Assembly: GCA_020060215.1 (NCBI GenBank) | Contig: JAGVAP010000116.1 | Span: 1 to 47,889, forward strand | DNA from: Deltaproteobacteria bacterium | Lineage (GTDB): Bacteria > Desulfobacterota > DSM-4660 > Desulfatiglandales > HGW-15 | Length of the DNA stretch: 47,889 bases | Direction of reading: 5' to 3' | Shown here: one piece after another, positions 35,443 to 43,624 of the stretch | How the letters are laid out: the number at the start of each line of letters is the position of its first letter | How positions within the stretch are numbered: position 1 is the first letter of the stretch | Notes under the pieces: generated by a model | What the model saw: the letters and a program-made list of their open reading frames with translations, nothing else | What the model was told of the DNA's origin: nothing | The model's database searches: none | Translations under genes and position numbers: made by a program

Positions 35443-35996
35443 TCGGGGCCGGTCTCGCCCAGGGGCAGATCGACCACGAAACCTTCCCTTGCGTGAAAAT
35501 CCGGCCTGGGGCCGCAATGGAGCAGGGACCAGTATGTCCGATGCCCGCCCCTTGACTCGATGACGGCGCTGACGCCGGCCGCGAGGTTTCGCTCCCCGAT
35601 CTCGGTTATCTCAACGTCCAGGTTCACGAGCATGACCCGGGGTTCCATCTGAACGGTGAACGGAAGGGATGTCAGGGCCGTCTCCTCCTGCATGTCCTGC
35701 CTGTATCCGGAGAATCGAAAGACGTTCCAGTGGCCCGAAGGGGAGAGATTGACCTCCCAGTACCGACTGGACCGTTCGGGTGCGAGAAAGAGTTCGAAAC
35801 AGGTTTGTTCCCACAGCCCGGTCCTGCGGGCCGGGCTCGCCGCACGAGCGGGGATCACGATGAGATCCGGAGAGCCGCGGACCTGCAGAGACATGGATAC
35901 CGTGCAGGAGGAGCGGAGCAGGCGGGCCGTGATCTCCAGCGGCGGCGGGGGCTCCGATGACGGATGTGGTTTGAGGCGCAAGTCTCTGCAGATCAT
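35433..35996 (-). CDS. DOMON-like domain protein
   Basis: 187 residues resembling DOMON-like/CBM9-like proteins, beta-sandwiches that may bind sugars or haem. Visible landmarks are RRTGLWEQTCFELFLAPERS, YWEVNLSPSGHWNVFRFSGY and HRTYWSLLHCGPRPDFHARE, the usual C-terminal Trp/His segment. No signal peptide is obvious from ATG 35996 (preceded by GGAAG), so location is unclear. A longer frame to 36086 begins in unlikely sequence. The 3' end overlaps the amidohydrolase gene by ten bases. Confidence 0.8.
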   Translation of the reverse strand: MICRDLRLKPHPSSEPPPPLEITARLLRSSCTVSMSLQVRGSPDLIVIPARAASPARRTGLWEQTCFELFLAPERSSRYWEVNLSPSGHWNVFRFSGYRQDMQEETALTSLPFTVQMEPRVMLVNLDVEITEIGERNLAAGVSAVIESRGGHRTYWSLLHCGPRPDFHAREGFVVDLPLGETGPDHR

Positions 35997-36120
35997 CTCT
36001 CTTCCATGGTTTCCAGAAAAAGACCTTTGTCTCCCCCCTCCAGTGCCCCCCTTTATAGCACGGGTGGGCCTTGGGAGTGCCGCCAAACTTGCCTTGCATG
36101 TCCGGCTGCCGTAGAGTGAA

Positions 36121-37155
36121 GTGAAAATTCGAAAGGATACAGTGAGGATGAAGCAGCTTCGTGAGATCTTGAACAGGGCCGGTAGGGGCGAACCCCTCAG
36201 CAGAGAGGAACTCGTACGGATGCTGTCGTATGCACCGGACTCGCGTGAAACCTATGAGATCATGGCGGCGGCGAACCGCATTTCCAAAGAGGTCACGGAC
36301 GGGAAGGGTGAGGTGCATGCACAGCTCGCCCTCAATCTCGGCCCCTGCTCCTGCAATTGCATGTTCTGCTCCTTTGCATCCGTCAATCGGGTGTTTTCGA
36401 GGGAGAGGAGGCTCGGGCCCGAAGAGGCCGTCGCCTACGCGAGGGAATTCGAGCGGCAGGGCGCGAATGCCGTCCTCCTGATGACCACGGGGGCCTATCC
36501 CTTCGAGCTCTTCATCGAGATGTCCCGGGAGGTAAGAAGCCACCTGCGTAGCGAGACCACCCTGATCGCCAATGTGGGAGACAGGACCCCGGAGGAGGCG
36601 GGTCGCATGCGAGAGGCCGGTCTTGCGGGGGTCTATCATGCCTTGAGGCTCCGCGAAGGAAAGGACACCGGCCTTTCTCCGGAGGCCAGGAAGAGGAGCA
36701 TTCGGAATTTTCAGGAGGCGGGGCTCTCGGTGGGGACCTGCGTGGAGCCTGTGGGGCCTGAACATACGAATGAAGAGCTTGCGGACATGATTCTTTTCAC
36801 CGATTCCATCCATCCTGCCTTCAGCGGCGCGGCGCGGCGGATCTCCATCCCCGGGACGGAGATGGCGGGGAGGGGGATGATCTCCGAGTTGCGGATGGCG
36901 CAGATCGTGGCCGTTACCCGCCTCGGGGTGAGGAGGGGTGTGCCGGGGAACTGCACCCATGAACCATGCACCCTGGGGGGGATTGCCGGCGCCAACCTGT
37001 TCTGGGCCGAAGTGGGGGCAAATCCCAGGGATACGAAGGAGAATACCCAGGAGGGTCGCGGCAAGAGCATGGCAGGTTGCAGGGAGCTGTTCCACGAGAG
37101 CGGGTGGGGGACCTGGGAGGGGCCGTCGAGGTATTATGGGAGCAGTAGGCAGTAA
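36121..37155 (+). CDS. BioB-like radical SAM protein
   Basis: 344 residues. The CX3CX2C cluster for the [4Fe-4S]-SAM site is GPCSCNCMFCSF (Cys 76, 80 and 83, with an extra Cys at 78). The barrel follows with ANAVLLMTTGAYPFELFI, the Gly-rich AGLAGVYHALRLREGKDTG and a BATS-like C-terminal region containing GNCTHEPCTLGGIAGANLFW. It resembles biotin synthase, HydE and PylB relatives, but the [2Fe-2S] Cys set of BioB is not evident, so the reaction is open. GTG 36121 or ATG 36148 could start it. The last eight residues read a repeat of GCAGTAAGGA words (37139-37172). Confidence 0.85.
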   Translation: MKIRKDTVRMKQLREILNRAGRGEPLSREELVRMLSYAPDSRETYEIMAAANRISKEVTDGKGEVHAQLALNLGPCSCNCMFCSFASVNRVFSRERRLGPEEAVAYAREFERQGANAVLLMTTGAYPFELFIEMSREVRSHLRSETTLIANVGDRTPEEAGRMREAGLAGVYHALRLREGKDTGLSPEARKRSIRNFQEAGLSVGTCVEPVGPEHTNEELADMILFTDSIHPAFSGAARRISIPGTEMAGRGMISELRMAQIVAVTRLGVRRGVPGNCTHEPCTLGGIAGANLFWAEVGANPRDTKENTQEGRGKSMAGCRELFHESGWGTWEGPSRYYGSSRQ

Positions 37156-37347
37156 GGAGCAGTAAGGAGTCCGAAACTCAAGGGAACTGGATCCTGAAAT
37201 CTCATCTCCCAGTACTGTCTGGTGCACCGCAATGTCGGGTTGAACTTTGGCTGCCGATTTGTTTATCTACTCCTCTGGAGGGATCTCCTGAAAGAATCTC
37301 TCCCCCCGGCTTTCGCCGCGGTCGAAGCGATGTTGTGGAGGGCTGCT

Positions 37348-38241
37348 TTGAAGGATTACCTGGTGAGGATCATAGGAAGGGATGTGAATATCCGGGGCAT
37401 GGCCTGCGTCACGACCAATCTCGTGGATGAGGCGCGCAGGAGGCACGGCACATCTCCCACCGCCTCGGCGGCCCTGGGGAGGGCACTGACCGGAGGCGCG
37501 CTGCTGGGGGCCCTCCTCAAGAAGGATCAACGGGTCGCGCTCAGGTTCGAGGGAAACGGGCCCCTCAAGAAGATCCTGGTCGAGGCGGACAGCAGAGGTG
37601 CGGTCAGGGGCTATGTCGGCGTGCCGGAGGCGGATCTGCCCCCGAGGAACGGCAAGCTGGATGTCTCCGGCCTGCTCGGCCGCAAGGGGCTGCTCGTGGT
37701 CACGAAGGACATCCGGATGAAAGAACCCTACTCAGGGATGGTGGAGCTCCACTCCGGTGAGATCGCCGAAGACCTGGCCTATTATCTCACCGAATCGGAG
37801 CAGATCCCTTCTGCGGTGGGGCTCGGCGTTTATGTCGAACGGAACAGGCGCGTGACTGCGGCAGGGGGTTTCATGGTCCAGTCTTTTCCCCCGAGGAATG
37901 ACGAGCTCGTCGAGGAGATCATCGGACGTATTTCGAAGATGGAACCGATTACCGAGCTCCTGAGAAAGGGGAGGACTCCCGAGCAGGTGTTGGAAGATCT
38001 CTTCGAGGGGATTCCCTTCGAGTTCCTCCTGCGCCATGAGCTCTCTTTCCAGTGCAGCTGCAGCAGGGAGAGGGTGGAGAGGGCCTTGATCACGCTCGGT
38101 CATGAGGAGATTGCGACGATCCTGGAGAACCTGGGAGAGGCCGACGTGCGCTGTGAGTTCTGCCTCGAGTCCTACCACCTCACCGGCGGCGACCTGGAAG
38201 GGCTGCTCGCCGAGGCGGAGGAGAGGATGACGCTTCACTGA
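37348..38241 (+). CDS. hslO: Redox-regulated chaperone Hsp33, TTG start
   Basis: 297 residues. Hsp33 is activated by oxidation of four zinc-binding Cys and then holds unfolding proteins. The N-terminal substrate-binding domain includes [16 protein letters not shown]. The zinc motif near the C-terminus is [12 protein letters not shown] then [11 protein letters not shown] (CXC and CXXC). The start is best placed at TTG 37348: GGAGGG lies 5 bases upstream, and the residues from KDYLVR match the usual Hsp33 beginning. An upstream frame to 37222 does not resemble the family. No partner gene is adjacent; it follows the radical SAM gene by 190 bases. Confidence 0.92.
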   Translation: MKDYLVRIIGRDVNIRGMACVTTNLVDEARRRHGTSPTASAALGRALTGGALLGALLKKDQRVALRFEGNGPLKKILVEADSRGAVRGYVGVPEADLPPRNGKLDVSGLLGRKGLLVVTKDIRMKEPYSGMVELHSGEIAEDLAYYLTESEQIPSAVGLGVYVERNRRVTAAGGFMVQSFPPRNDELVEEIIGRISKMEPITELLRKGRTPEQVLEDLFEGIPFEFLLRHELSFQCSCSRERVERALITLGHEEIATILENLGEADVRCEFCLESYHLTGGDLEGLLAEAEERMTLH

Positions 38242-38284
38242 ATTTTTTTCTTCGTGTTGCCCGCTTCCTGCATCTCGTTCTTAT

Positions 38285-38314
38285 CTTCTCAACCTCTCAA
38301 CTTCTCAGCTTCTG
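38285..38314. repeat. CTTCTCAACCTCTC low-complexity tract
   Basis: TTCTCAACCTCTCAACTTCT shares its words with the inverted repeat at 5256-5351. It lies just before the DinB-like gene. Confidence 0.5.
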
Positions 38315-38335
38315 GTGTCCAAAGGGAGGGTGGCC

Positions 38336-38827
38336 GTGGATCGTGATCGAGCACTCCGCAACGAGCTTCTGGCACTGGTTCGTGGCGGAAACGCGCATAT
38401 GGGGTTTGAAGAGGCGGTGAAGGGGTTCCCGCAGAAGCACATGAACACGGCCATGCCCGGGACCGTCAGGCCCCCCGCCGTGCCCCTGACCCCCTGGCAT
38501 CTCCTGGAGCACATGCGGTTGGTCCAGTGGGACATCCTGGAGTTCATTCGCGATCCCGGCCATCTCTCTCCCGACTACCCGGACGGGTACTGGCCTTCTC
38601 CGGACGAGCAGGCGACCAGGGGAAAATGGAAGAAGACCCTGGACTCCTTTCGCGCGGATCTCCATGCCGTAGAGGAGATCGTCCAGGACCCCGGAATGGA
38701 CCTCCTGTCACCGATCCCTCATGCAAAGGATTATATCCTGCTCCGCGAGATCCTCCTGGTGGGAGACCATAACGCCTATCACCTCGGGCAGCTGGGTCTG
38801 TTCAGGGACCTTGCAGGGCTGGGGTGA
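38336..38827 (+). CDS. DinB-like (four-helix metal-binding) protein
   Basis: 163 residues of the DinB/YfiT-like superfamily, usually metal-dependent transferases acting on small thiols or unknown substrates. Three His typical of the metal site are in LTPWHLLEHMRLVQWDI and VGDHNAYHLGQLG. All four helices are present with no membrane segment. I chose GTG 38336 (MDRDRALRNELL) because GGGAGGG is about 6 bases upstream; GTG 38315 is the longer option. It is not a DNA-damage gene by sequence alone. Confidence 0.85.
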   Translation: MDRDRALRNELLALVRGGNAHMGFEEAVKGFPQKHMNTAMPGTVRPPAVPLTPWHLLEHMRLVQWDILEFIRDPGHLSPDYPDGYWPSPDEQATRGKWKKTLDSFRADLHAVEEIVQDPGMDLLSPIPHAKDYILLREILLVGDHNAYHLGQLGLFRDLAGLG

Positions 38828-38923
38828 GGGCGAGAGCGTTCGAAAGACCACCATGCAGAATGGATCGCCGGCTTTGCGCTTGGCCGGGTCTCCCCTTTGC
38901 AGGACAGGAGAATCCTGGTCTCC

Positions 38924-38942
38924 GCCTCTTTCGAAAAGAGGC
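38924..38942 (+). terminator. Possible hairpin terminator
   Basis: GCCTCTTT-CGA-AAAGAGGC is an eight-pair hairpin with a 3-base loop, 97 bases past the DinB-like stop. It is followed only by TTTCC, so the U run is poor. The rest of the gap 38828-39106 shows no gene. Confidence 0.35.
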
Positions 38943-39106
38943 TTTCCAGCTCTTTCCGATTCAGGCCATCGGAACAGGTCGAGAAAGGCTCTCGGGGCAG
39001 ATCGGGCGTAGCTCACCCCATCGGCAGCTCAGGTTCGACTTGAACATGAAGATCAATATTCTTGAAAATCGAAGTTCTTTGAGATATGTACTGCCACCGA
39101 GAGTTT

Positions 39107-41083
39107 ATGGCCTCCTCACTTTCAAAGAATCGCTTCGCCGTCACTTTCCTCTCATTGACCATCCTTCTGGTGCTGGGACGGGTCGTCTTCAACCAGTTTC
39201 TCCTGTATGACGATCCGAACTATGTGATCAGAAACCCTCAGGTGCTGGCCGGGCTCACCTCATCCACCGTGAAGTGGGCCTTTACGAGCATGGAGGCGGC
39301 CAACTGGCATCCTCTCACCTGGATCTCGCACATGTTGGATGTCGAGGTCTTCGGCCTGTCCCCGTGGGGACACCACCTGGTGAGTCTGCTGTTTCATCTC
39401 GGCGCCACGCTGCTCCTGTATCGGTTCCTTCATCTCTGCACGGGTGCCTTCTGGCAAAGCGTCGTGGTTGCAGCCCTCTTTGGAGTCCACCCGCTGCACG
39501 TGGAGTCGGTTGCATGGGTTGCGGAGCGCAAGGACGTGCTGTGCGGGTTTTTGTGGATGGCTGGGTTGCTGGTATATTCCCACTACTGCAGGAAAGGCGG
39601 GCCGGGGCTTTACCTTGCCGTGCTCGTTCTTTTCACTCTCGGCCTCATGGCCAAGCCGATGATGGTCAGTTTTCCCCTTGTACTGCTGCTGATGGACTTC
39701 TGGCCCCTGAAACGAATCGAGGTGATCTCACCGACCGGTTCGCACCCCATCCCAGTTCGGGTCCGAACGTCCGTGATACTCGAGAAGGTTCCCATGGTCG
39801 CCCTTGCCGTGGGCTCCTGCGTCATTACCTACATCGCCCAAAGCAAGGGCGGATCCGTCTCAGGACTGGACAGGATCCCCCTCGACGCGAGGCTTCTGAA
39901 CGGATTCATCTCCTACCTGATGTATTTCTGGAAACTCCTGGTGCCGACGGACCTCTCGGTCCTGTACCTTTACCCGTCCCGGGTAAGCTTCACTTTCGGC
40001 CTGTTGGGCATTCTCTCCGTAAGTGCATGTATTTGGGCGAGCTTCAAGGCGATTCGGAGCTCGCCCTGGCTTGTCGTCGGGTTGCTCTGGTACCTCGTTA
40101 CGCTGGTGCCGGTCATAGGCATTGTGCAGGTTGGGGCCCAGAGCATGGCCGACCGGTATATGTACTTGCCTTCTGTCGGGGTCCTGATTTCCCTGGTCTG
40201 GGGGGCGGGTCGGCTGCTGGAACGTATCAACCTCCGTTCTCCGCTCCGGGAACTCATCGTCTCCCTTGTATTCTGCGGCTATGCCTTGGCTGCGCACCAC
40301 CAGGCCGGTTACTGGAAGGATACCGAAACCCTTTTTGGCCGGGCCCTGAAGCTGGACCCCGGAAACTTTGTGGCCCACAACATGCTCGGGCTCGCACTCG
40401 CGGAAAAAGGTGAATCTGAAGCAGCCCTCGATCACTATAGACGGAGCGTCCACCTGAACCCGAATTTCGCGGACGGACTGAACAACCTGGGGTTTGAGTT
40501 GATCAGGAAGGGCCACCTGGAGGAGGGTACCGCCTGGCTCGAAAAGGTCCTCGAAGTGAATCCGGGTCATCTGTTCGCGCACGGCAATCTTGCGAGGGCT
40601 TTTCAGGAGAAGGGGGAATACGAAAAGGCGATGGAGCACGTCCATTATCTCCTGTCGCGGGACCAGGCCTCTCCTCATGCCTGGAATGCCGCTGGGCTCG
40701 TGCTGGCGAGTCAACGCCGCTACGGGGAGGCGCAGCAGTACTTCTCCAAGGCCCTTGAGCTGTGCCCCGAGTGTCCCGAGGCGGAAAACAACTACGGCAG
40801 ATATCTCATGCTGGCGGGAAGACCCGACGACGCGGTTGGCCACCTGGTCCGGGCGATCGATCTGCGCGAAGGTTACCCGGAGGCGCACAACAACCTCGCC
40901 CTGTGCCTCCTTGCATTGGGACACCCGCGGGATGCAATCTATCATGCTGCAAGGGCCATCCAGCTCCTGCCCGGCTATGACAAGGCCTCGCGCACGCTGG
41001 ATCGGATTCTCGATGCGCTCTGCAGGGAGTCCGGAGGGAATCTTGAAGGGGAGAGCACATACTCCTACACGGCGGGACAATAG
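39107..41083 (+). CDS. GT-C-like membrane glycosyltransferase with TPR repeats (TMTC-like)
   Basis: About 658 residues. The first roughly 400 have ten or more TM segments with a GT-C layout: the DD motif in the first outer loop (FLLYDDPNYVIRNPQ), then ANWHPLTWISHMLDVEVFGL, GVHPLHVESVAWVAERKDVL and the DRYMYLPSVGVLI segment. These match TMTC/DUF1736-type proteins, a family tied to protein O-mannosylation. From about 420 there are six or so TPR repeats (FVAHNMLGLALAEKGESEAA; NNLALCLLALGHPRDA). ATG 39107 is preferred over 39086 because GAGAG precedes it. It runs straight into the next GT-C-like gene (4 bases between). Substrate inferred, not shown. Confidence 0.85.
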   Translation: MASSLSKNRFAVTFLSLTILLVLGRVVFNQFLLYDDPNYVIRNPQVLAGLTSSTVKWAFTSMEAANWHPLTWISHMLDVEVFGLSPWGHHLVSLLFHLGATLLLYRFLHLCTGAFWQSVVVAALFGVHPLHVESVAWVAERKDVLCGFLWMAGLLVYSHYCRKGGPGLYLAVLVLFTLGLMAKPMMVSFPLVLLLMDFWPLKRIEVISPTGSHPIPVRVRTSVILEKVPMVALAVGSCVITYIAQSKGGSVSGLDRIPLDARLLNGFISYLMYFWKLLVPTDLSVLYLYPSRVSFTFGLLGILSVSACIWASFKAIRSSPWLVVGLLWYLVTLVPVIGIVQVGAQSMADRYMYLPSVGVLISLVWGAGRLLERINLRSPLRELIVSLVFCGYALAAHHQAGYWKDTETLFGRALKLDPGNFVAHNMLGLALAEKGESEAALDHYRRSVHLNPNFADGLNNLGFELIRKGHLEEGTAWLEKVLEVNPGHLFAHGNLARAFQEKGEYEKAMEHVHYLLSRDQASPHAWNAAGLVLASQRRYGEAQQYFSKALELCPECPEAENNYGRYLMLAGRPDDAVGHLVRAIDLREGYPEAHNNLALCLLALGHPRDAIYHAARAIQLLPGYDKASRTLDRILDALCRESGGNLEGESTYSYTAGQ

Positions 41084-41087
41084 CGCG

Positions 41088-42542
41088 ATGGTCGGCAATC
41101 GGCTCAACGATAGACAGCGGCTGATCCGTTTTGCGGTTCTCCTGCTCTGTACGGCCACGCTGCTGATGACCTGCCTCCAGGTCATCGGACAAGGCTTCTC
41201 CCCCTTGGACGACGCCCTTCGCCATGTGGCCAAAGTGGAATCCGGAAAGGAGTGGCACGACATCCTGGTGATCCGTGACGAGATCAGGATGGACAGCCAT
41301 CCCGGCTGGCATACGCTCCTCGGCCTGTTCTATCGGGCAACCGGAGCAGACCGCGTCGTGCTCCTGAACTTCTCGGTTGTCTTTCTCTTCCTGGCCTTTA
41401 CGATTCCCCCCGCATTCTTCTTTCGCCGACCCCAGGCATGGATGATCTCCTTGATCCTTTCAGCGCTCTTTTGCATGGGGGCCGTGTACAGGCTTTTTTA
41501 CGGCAGGCCGTTCATACTGAGCATGGTCCTTGTTCTCCTATTCTGTTTTTCATGGAAGCGGGTGCAGGAGAAGCAGAGGCCGTATGGGGAACTCGCTCTT
41601 TTCACTTCGCTTGCGGCGCTTTCGACATGGATCCACGGGACCTGGTACTTGCTGGCGCTCCCCCTCGCAGCCCTTCTGCTTGCCCGGCGGCGGCGTGCAT
41701 TCTTTCTGATGGGCATAGGCACGGTGGCGGGAATCGTACTGGGCGCACTCCTCACCGGCCGACCCGCTCTCTTTCTCCACCAGACCCTCTTTCATGCGGT
41801 GAACGCTTTCGGAAATCATGATTTCCAGCGGCAACTTGTAACCGAATTTCAGGTCTTCGACGGCGCCCCCGGGATTGTGGTCGTGATCGGCATTCTGATC
41901 CTGGGGATGAAGGCCAGGGGAGATTGGAGGCGGGATTCCATCGATCATCCGGTGTTTATCCTCGGCACGATGGGGTGGTGCCTGGGGTTCGTCGCCACCC
42001 GGTTCTGGACGGACTGGGGATGGCCCGCAATTTCCTTCTGGGTCGCAATGGAGGTGCAGCGGTTCCTCGAGAGTGACGCCGAGCCCTTCAGGCTGAAAGA
42101 GCTTGCCCTGACGGCTTTCGTGTGTCTCGTCCTGTTTCTCTCCGTGTCAGGGGATCGAGGGAACCGCTGGTCGATCGGCGCCGAGGGAAGATGGCCGGAC
42201 ATGAGCAATGCGGCGCACAGGCCGTTTCTACCCGGAGAGGGGGGCGTTCTATACAGCGATCAGATGAATGTGTTCTACCACCTTTTCTTCCACAATCCTC
42301 ACGGCCCGTGGCGATACGTCCTGGGCTTCGAGCCCATCTGGATGCCCAAGGAGGATCTTGAAATCTACCGCCGCATACAGCTCACCCGGGGGGAAGAGGG
42401 GAGCTACACACCATGGGTCCAGAAGATGACGGAAAAGGACCGTATGGTGCTCGTGCGCGGCGAAAGGCCCAGGATCGACGGCCTGGTGTGGCATCAAGTC
42501 ACCAAAGGGGTGTGGGCGGGGAGTCGGCCTGCGAAGGACTAA
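41088..42542 (+). CDS. Multi-pass membrane protein, probable GT-C glycosyltransferase
   Basis: 484 residues with about ten TM segments and a C-terminal soluble domain of roughly 110. The first outer loop contains GFSPLDDALRHVAKVESGKE, the DD pair and basic context typical of GT-C enzymes using a lipid-linked sugar. RMDSHPGWHTLLGLFYRA follows. No clear match to a named family, and the C-terminal part (LEIYRRIQLTRGEEGSYTPW) is unfamiliar. ATG 41088 is 4 bases after the TPR gene's stop, so the pair is co-translated. The 3' end overlaps the second pilin gene by four bases, tail to tail. Confidence 0.75.
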   Translation: MVGNRLNDRQRLIRFAVLLLCTATLLMTCLQVIGQGFSPLDDALRHVAKVESGKEWHDILVIRDEIRMDSHPGWHTLLGLFYRATGADRVVLLNFSVVFLFLAFTIPPAFFFRRPQAWMISLILSALFCMGAVYRLFYGRPFILSMVLVLLFCFSWKRVQEKQRPYGELALFTSLAALSTWIHGTWYLLALPLAALLLARRRRAFFLMGIGTVAGIVLGALLTGRPALFLHQTLFHAVNAFGNHDFQRQLVTEFQVFDGAPGIVVVIGILILGMKARGDWRRDSIDHPVFILGTMGWCLGFVATRFWTDWGWPAISFWVAMEVQRFLESDAEPFRLKELALTAFVCLVLFLSVSGDRGNRWSIGAEGRWPDMSNAAHRPFLPGEGGVLYSDQMNVFYHLFFHNPHGPWRYVLGFEPIWMPKEDLEIYRRIQLTRGEEGSYTPWVQKMTEKDRMVLVRGERPRIDGLVWHQVTKGVWAGSRPAKD

Positions 42543-42961
42543 TACAAAGCCCCCGGGAGCACCATGGTCCCCGTGGCCGTCCCGCCGGCGGCAGGGCCGC
42601 CGGAGATTCCGCTCGCCTGGATCGTGATCACGGTGCCTGCACCGCTGAAGGCGAGAGTGAAATCGCCGGCATCGGAGCCCAGGTTGGCAACGGTATAGTC
42701 GCCCACGAGCGGCCACTCACCCGACGTGAAGAGAAGGTGCCTGGCCGCGTACATGCCCACCCGGGCTTTACCTTCCGCAATCGCTGCATGGGCGGCCTTG
42801 TCTCTGGCCTCCTGCTGCAGGGCGAAAAATCTAGGCAATGCAATGGCCGCCAGCATCCCGATGATGACCACCACGGCGATGATCTCGATCAGCGTGAAAC
42901 CTCTTTCGTCGTGAGAACGATTGAGCCCCACCACCCACTCGTACCGGTCGGACGTCTTCAA
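42539..42961 (-). CDS. Type IV-type prepilin, second of a tandem pair
   Basis: 140 residues as read from TTG 42961. The type III signal/N-methyl motif is ERGFTLIEIIAVVVIIGML, with cleavage before F and Glu at mature position 5. The leader would be 21 residues (MKTSDRYEWVVGLNRSHDE then RG); a shorter start at GTG 42934 or 42931 is possible. The mature part closely parallels its neighbour (GDFTLAFSGAGTVITI, GGTATGTMVLPGAL) and has no Cys, so no C-terminal disulfide. It abuts the first pilin stop directly and is probably translated from the same transcript. Confidence 0.88.
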   Translation of the reverse strand: MKTSDRYEWVVGLNRSHDERGFTLIEIIAVVVIIGMLAAIALPRFFALQQEARDKAAHAAIAEGKARVGMYAARHLLFTSGEWPLVGDYTVANLGSDAGDFTLAFSGAGTVITIQASGISGGPAAGGTATGTMVLPGALY

Positions 42962-43339
42962 TCAGTTCAAGGATCCGGGCAGCAGCATCGTCCCCGATGC
43001 CGTTCCGTTCGCAGCCGGTCCGCCGGCCACACCGGATGCGCTGACGGTGATGACCGTTCCTGAACCGCTGAACGACAAGGTAAAATCGCCGGCATCGGTG
43101 CCCAGGTTGGCGTCCGTGTAGTTGCCGACCGCCGGCCAGTTACCGGACGTATTGAGAAGCTGCTTGGCGGCATACAGGCTGACTCGGGCCTTGCCTTCCG
43201 CAACCGCCGCAGAGGCTGCCTTGTTTTTCGCGTCCTGCTGCAGATCAAAGTATCTCGGCACCGCGACAGCGGCCAGTATTCCAAGGATGACCAGCACGGC
43301 AATGATCTCGATCAGGGTAAAACCTTTTTGATTTCCCAT
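42962..43339 (-). CDS. Type IV-type prepilin, first of a tandem pair
   Basis: 125 residues. A six-residue leader MGNQKG precedes FTLIEIIAVLVILGILAAVA (cleavage before F, Glu5 present), then a short helix (RYFDLQQDAKNKAASAAVAE) and a beta-rich head ending in GTMLLPGSLN. It resembles MSHA-type/short prepilins. It is about two-thirds identical to the following pilin over the whole length, which suggests recent duplication. The frame runs on to 43597, but that part is non-coding upstream sequence; ATG 43339 is preceded by AGGAGAATAGGAAG. A sigma-54-type promoter lies about 95 bases upstream. Confidence 0.93.
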   Translation of the reverse strand: MGNQKGFTLIEIIAVLVILGILAAVAVPRYFDLQQDAKNKAASAAVAEGKARVSLYAAKQLLNTSGNWPAVGNYTDANLGTDAGDFTLSFSGSGTVITVSASGVAGGPAANGTASGTMLLPGSLN

Positions 43340-43433
43340 CTTCCTATTCTCCTCTCCTCTTGGAACCGCGTTCCTGGTTCCGTTTTCTTTCGCTCGTACC
43401 GCATGGCCTTTCAGCAGTACCACTCCACGTACT

Positions 43434-43449
43434 AGCACATGACGTGCCA
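43434..43449 (-). promoter_or_regulatory. Sigma-54-type promoter (-24/-12) of the pilin pair
   Basis: Minus strand TGGCACGTCATGTGCT has GG and GC exactly 10 bases apart between elements, as in the TGGCACG-N4-TTGC consensus (two mismatches). Transcription would start near 43423, giving a leader of about 85 bases that holds a hairpin GGAACC...GGTTCC (43362-43381). Sigma-54 control of pilins through PilS/PilR is known in other proteobacteria. Confidence 0.65.
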
Positions 43450-43624
43450 GGGAAGACAGCCGGAAGGCCGAATATCGCCGACAAGAAAAGAACGAGCATA
43501 AATCCAGGAAGTTGTGTGTCATCCACCGAAGTATGGAGATCGGCGCGACACACTCTTGCAGGTATGGATCTACAGAATTTGTAGGGCGATGCGACACGGA
43601 TTGTGGGTATTCACGATAAAAACA

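Noticed and set aside
39004..39040. tRNA-like pieces GGGCGTAGCTCA and GGTTCGACT
   Set aside because: Too close together (about 37 bases in all) and no anticodon arm or acceptor pairing can be formed.
43340..43620. A c-di-GMP (GEMM) riboswitch before the pilin genes
   Set aside because: The conserved GCAAAGC-type core and tetraloop-receptor pattern were not found on either strand.
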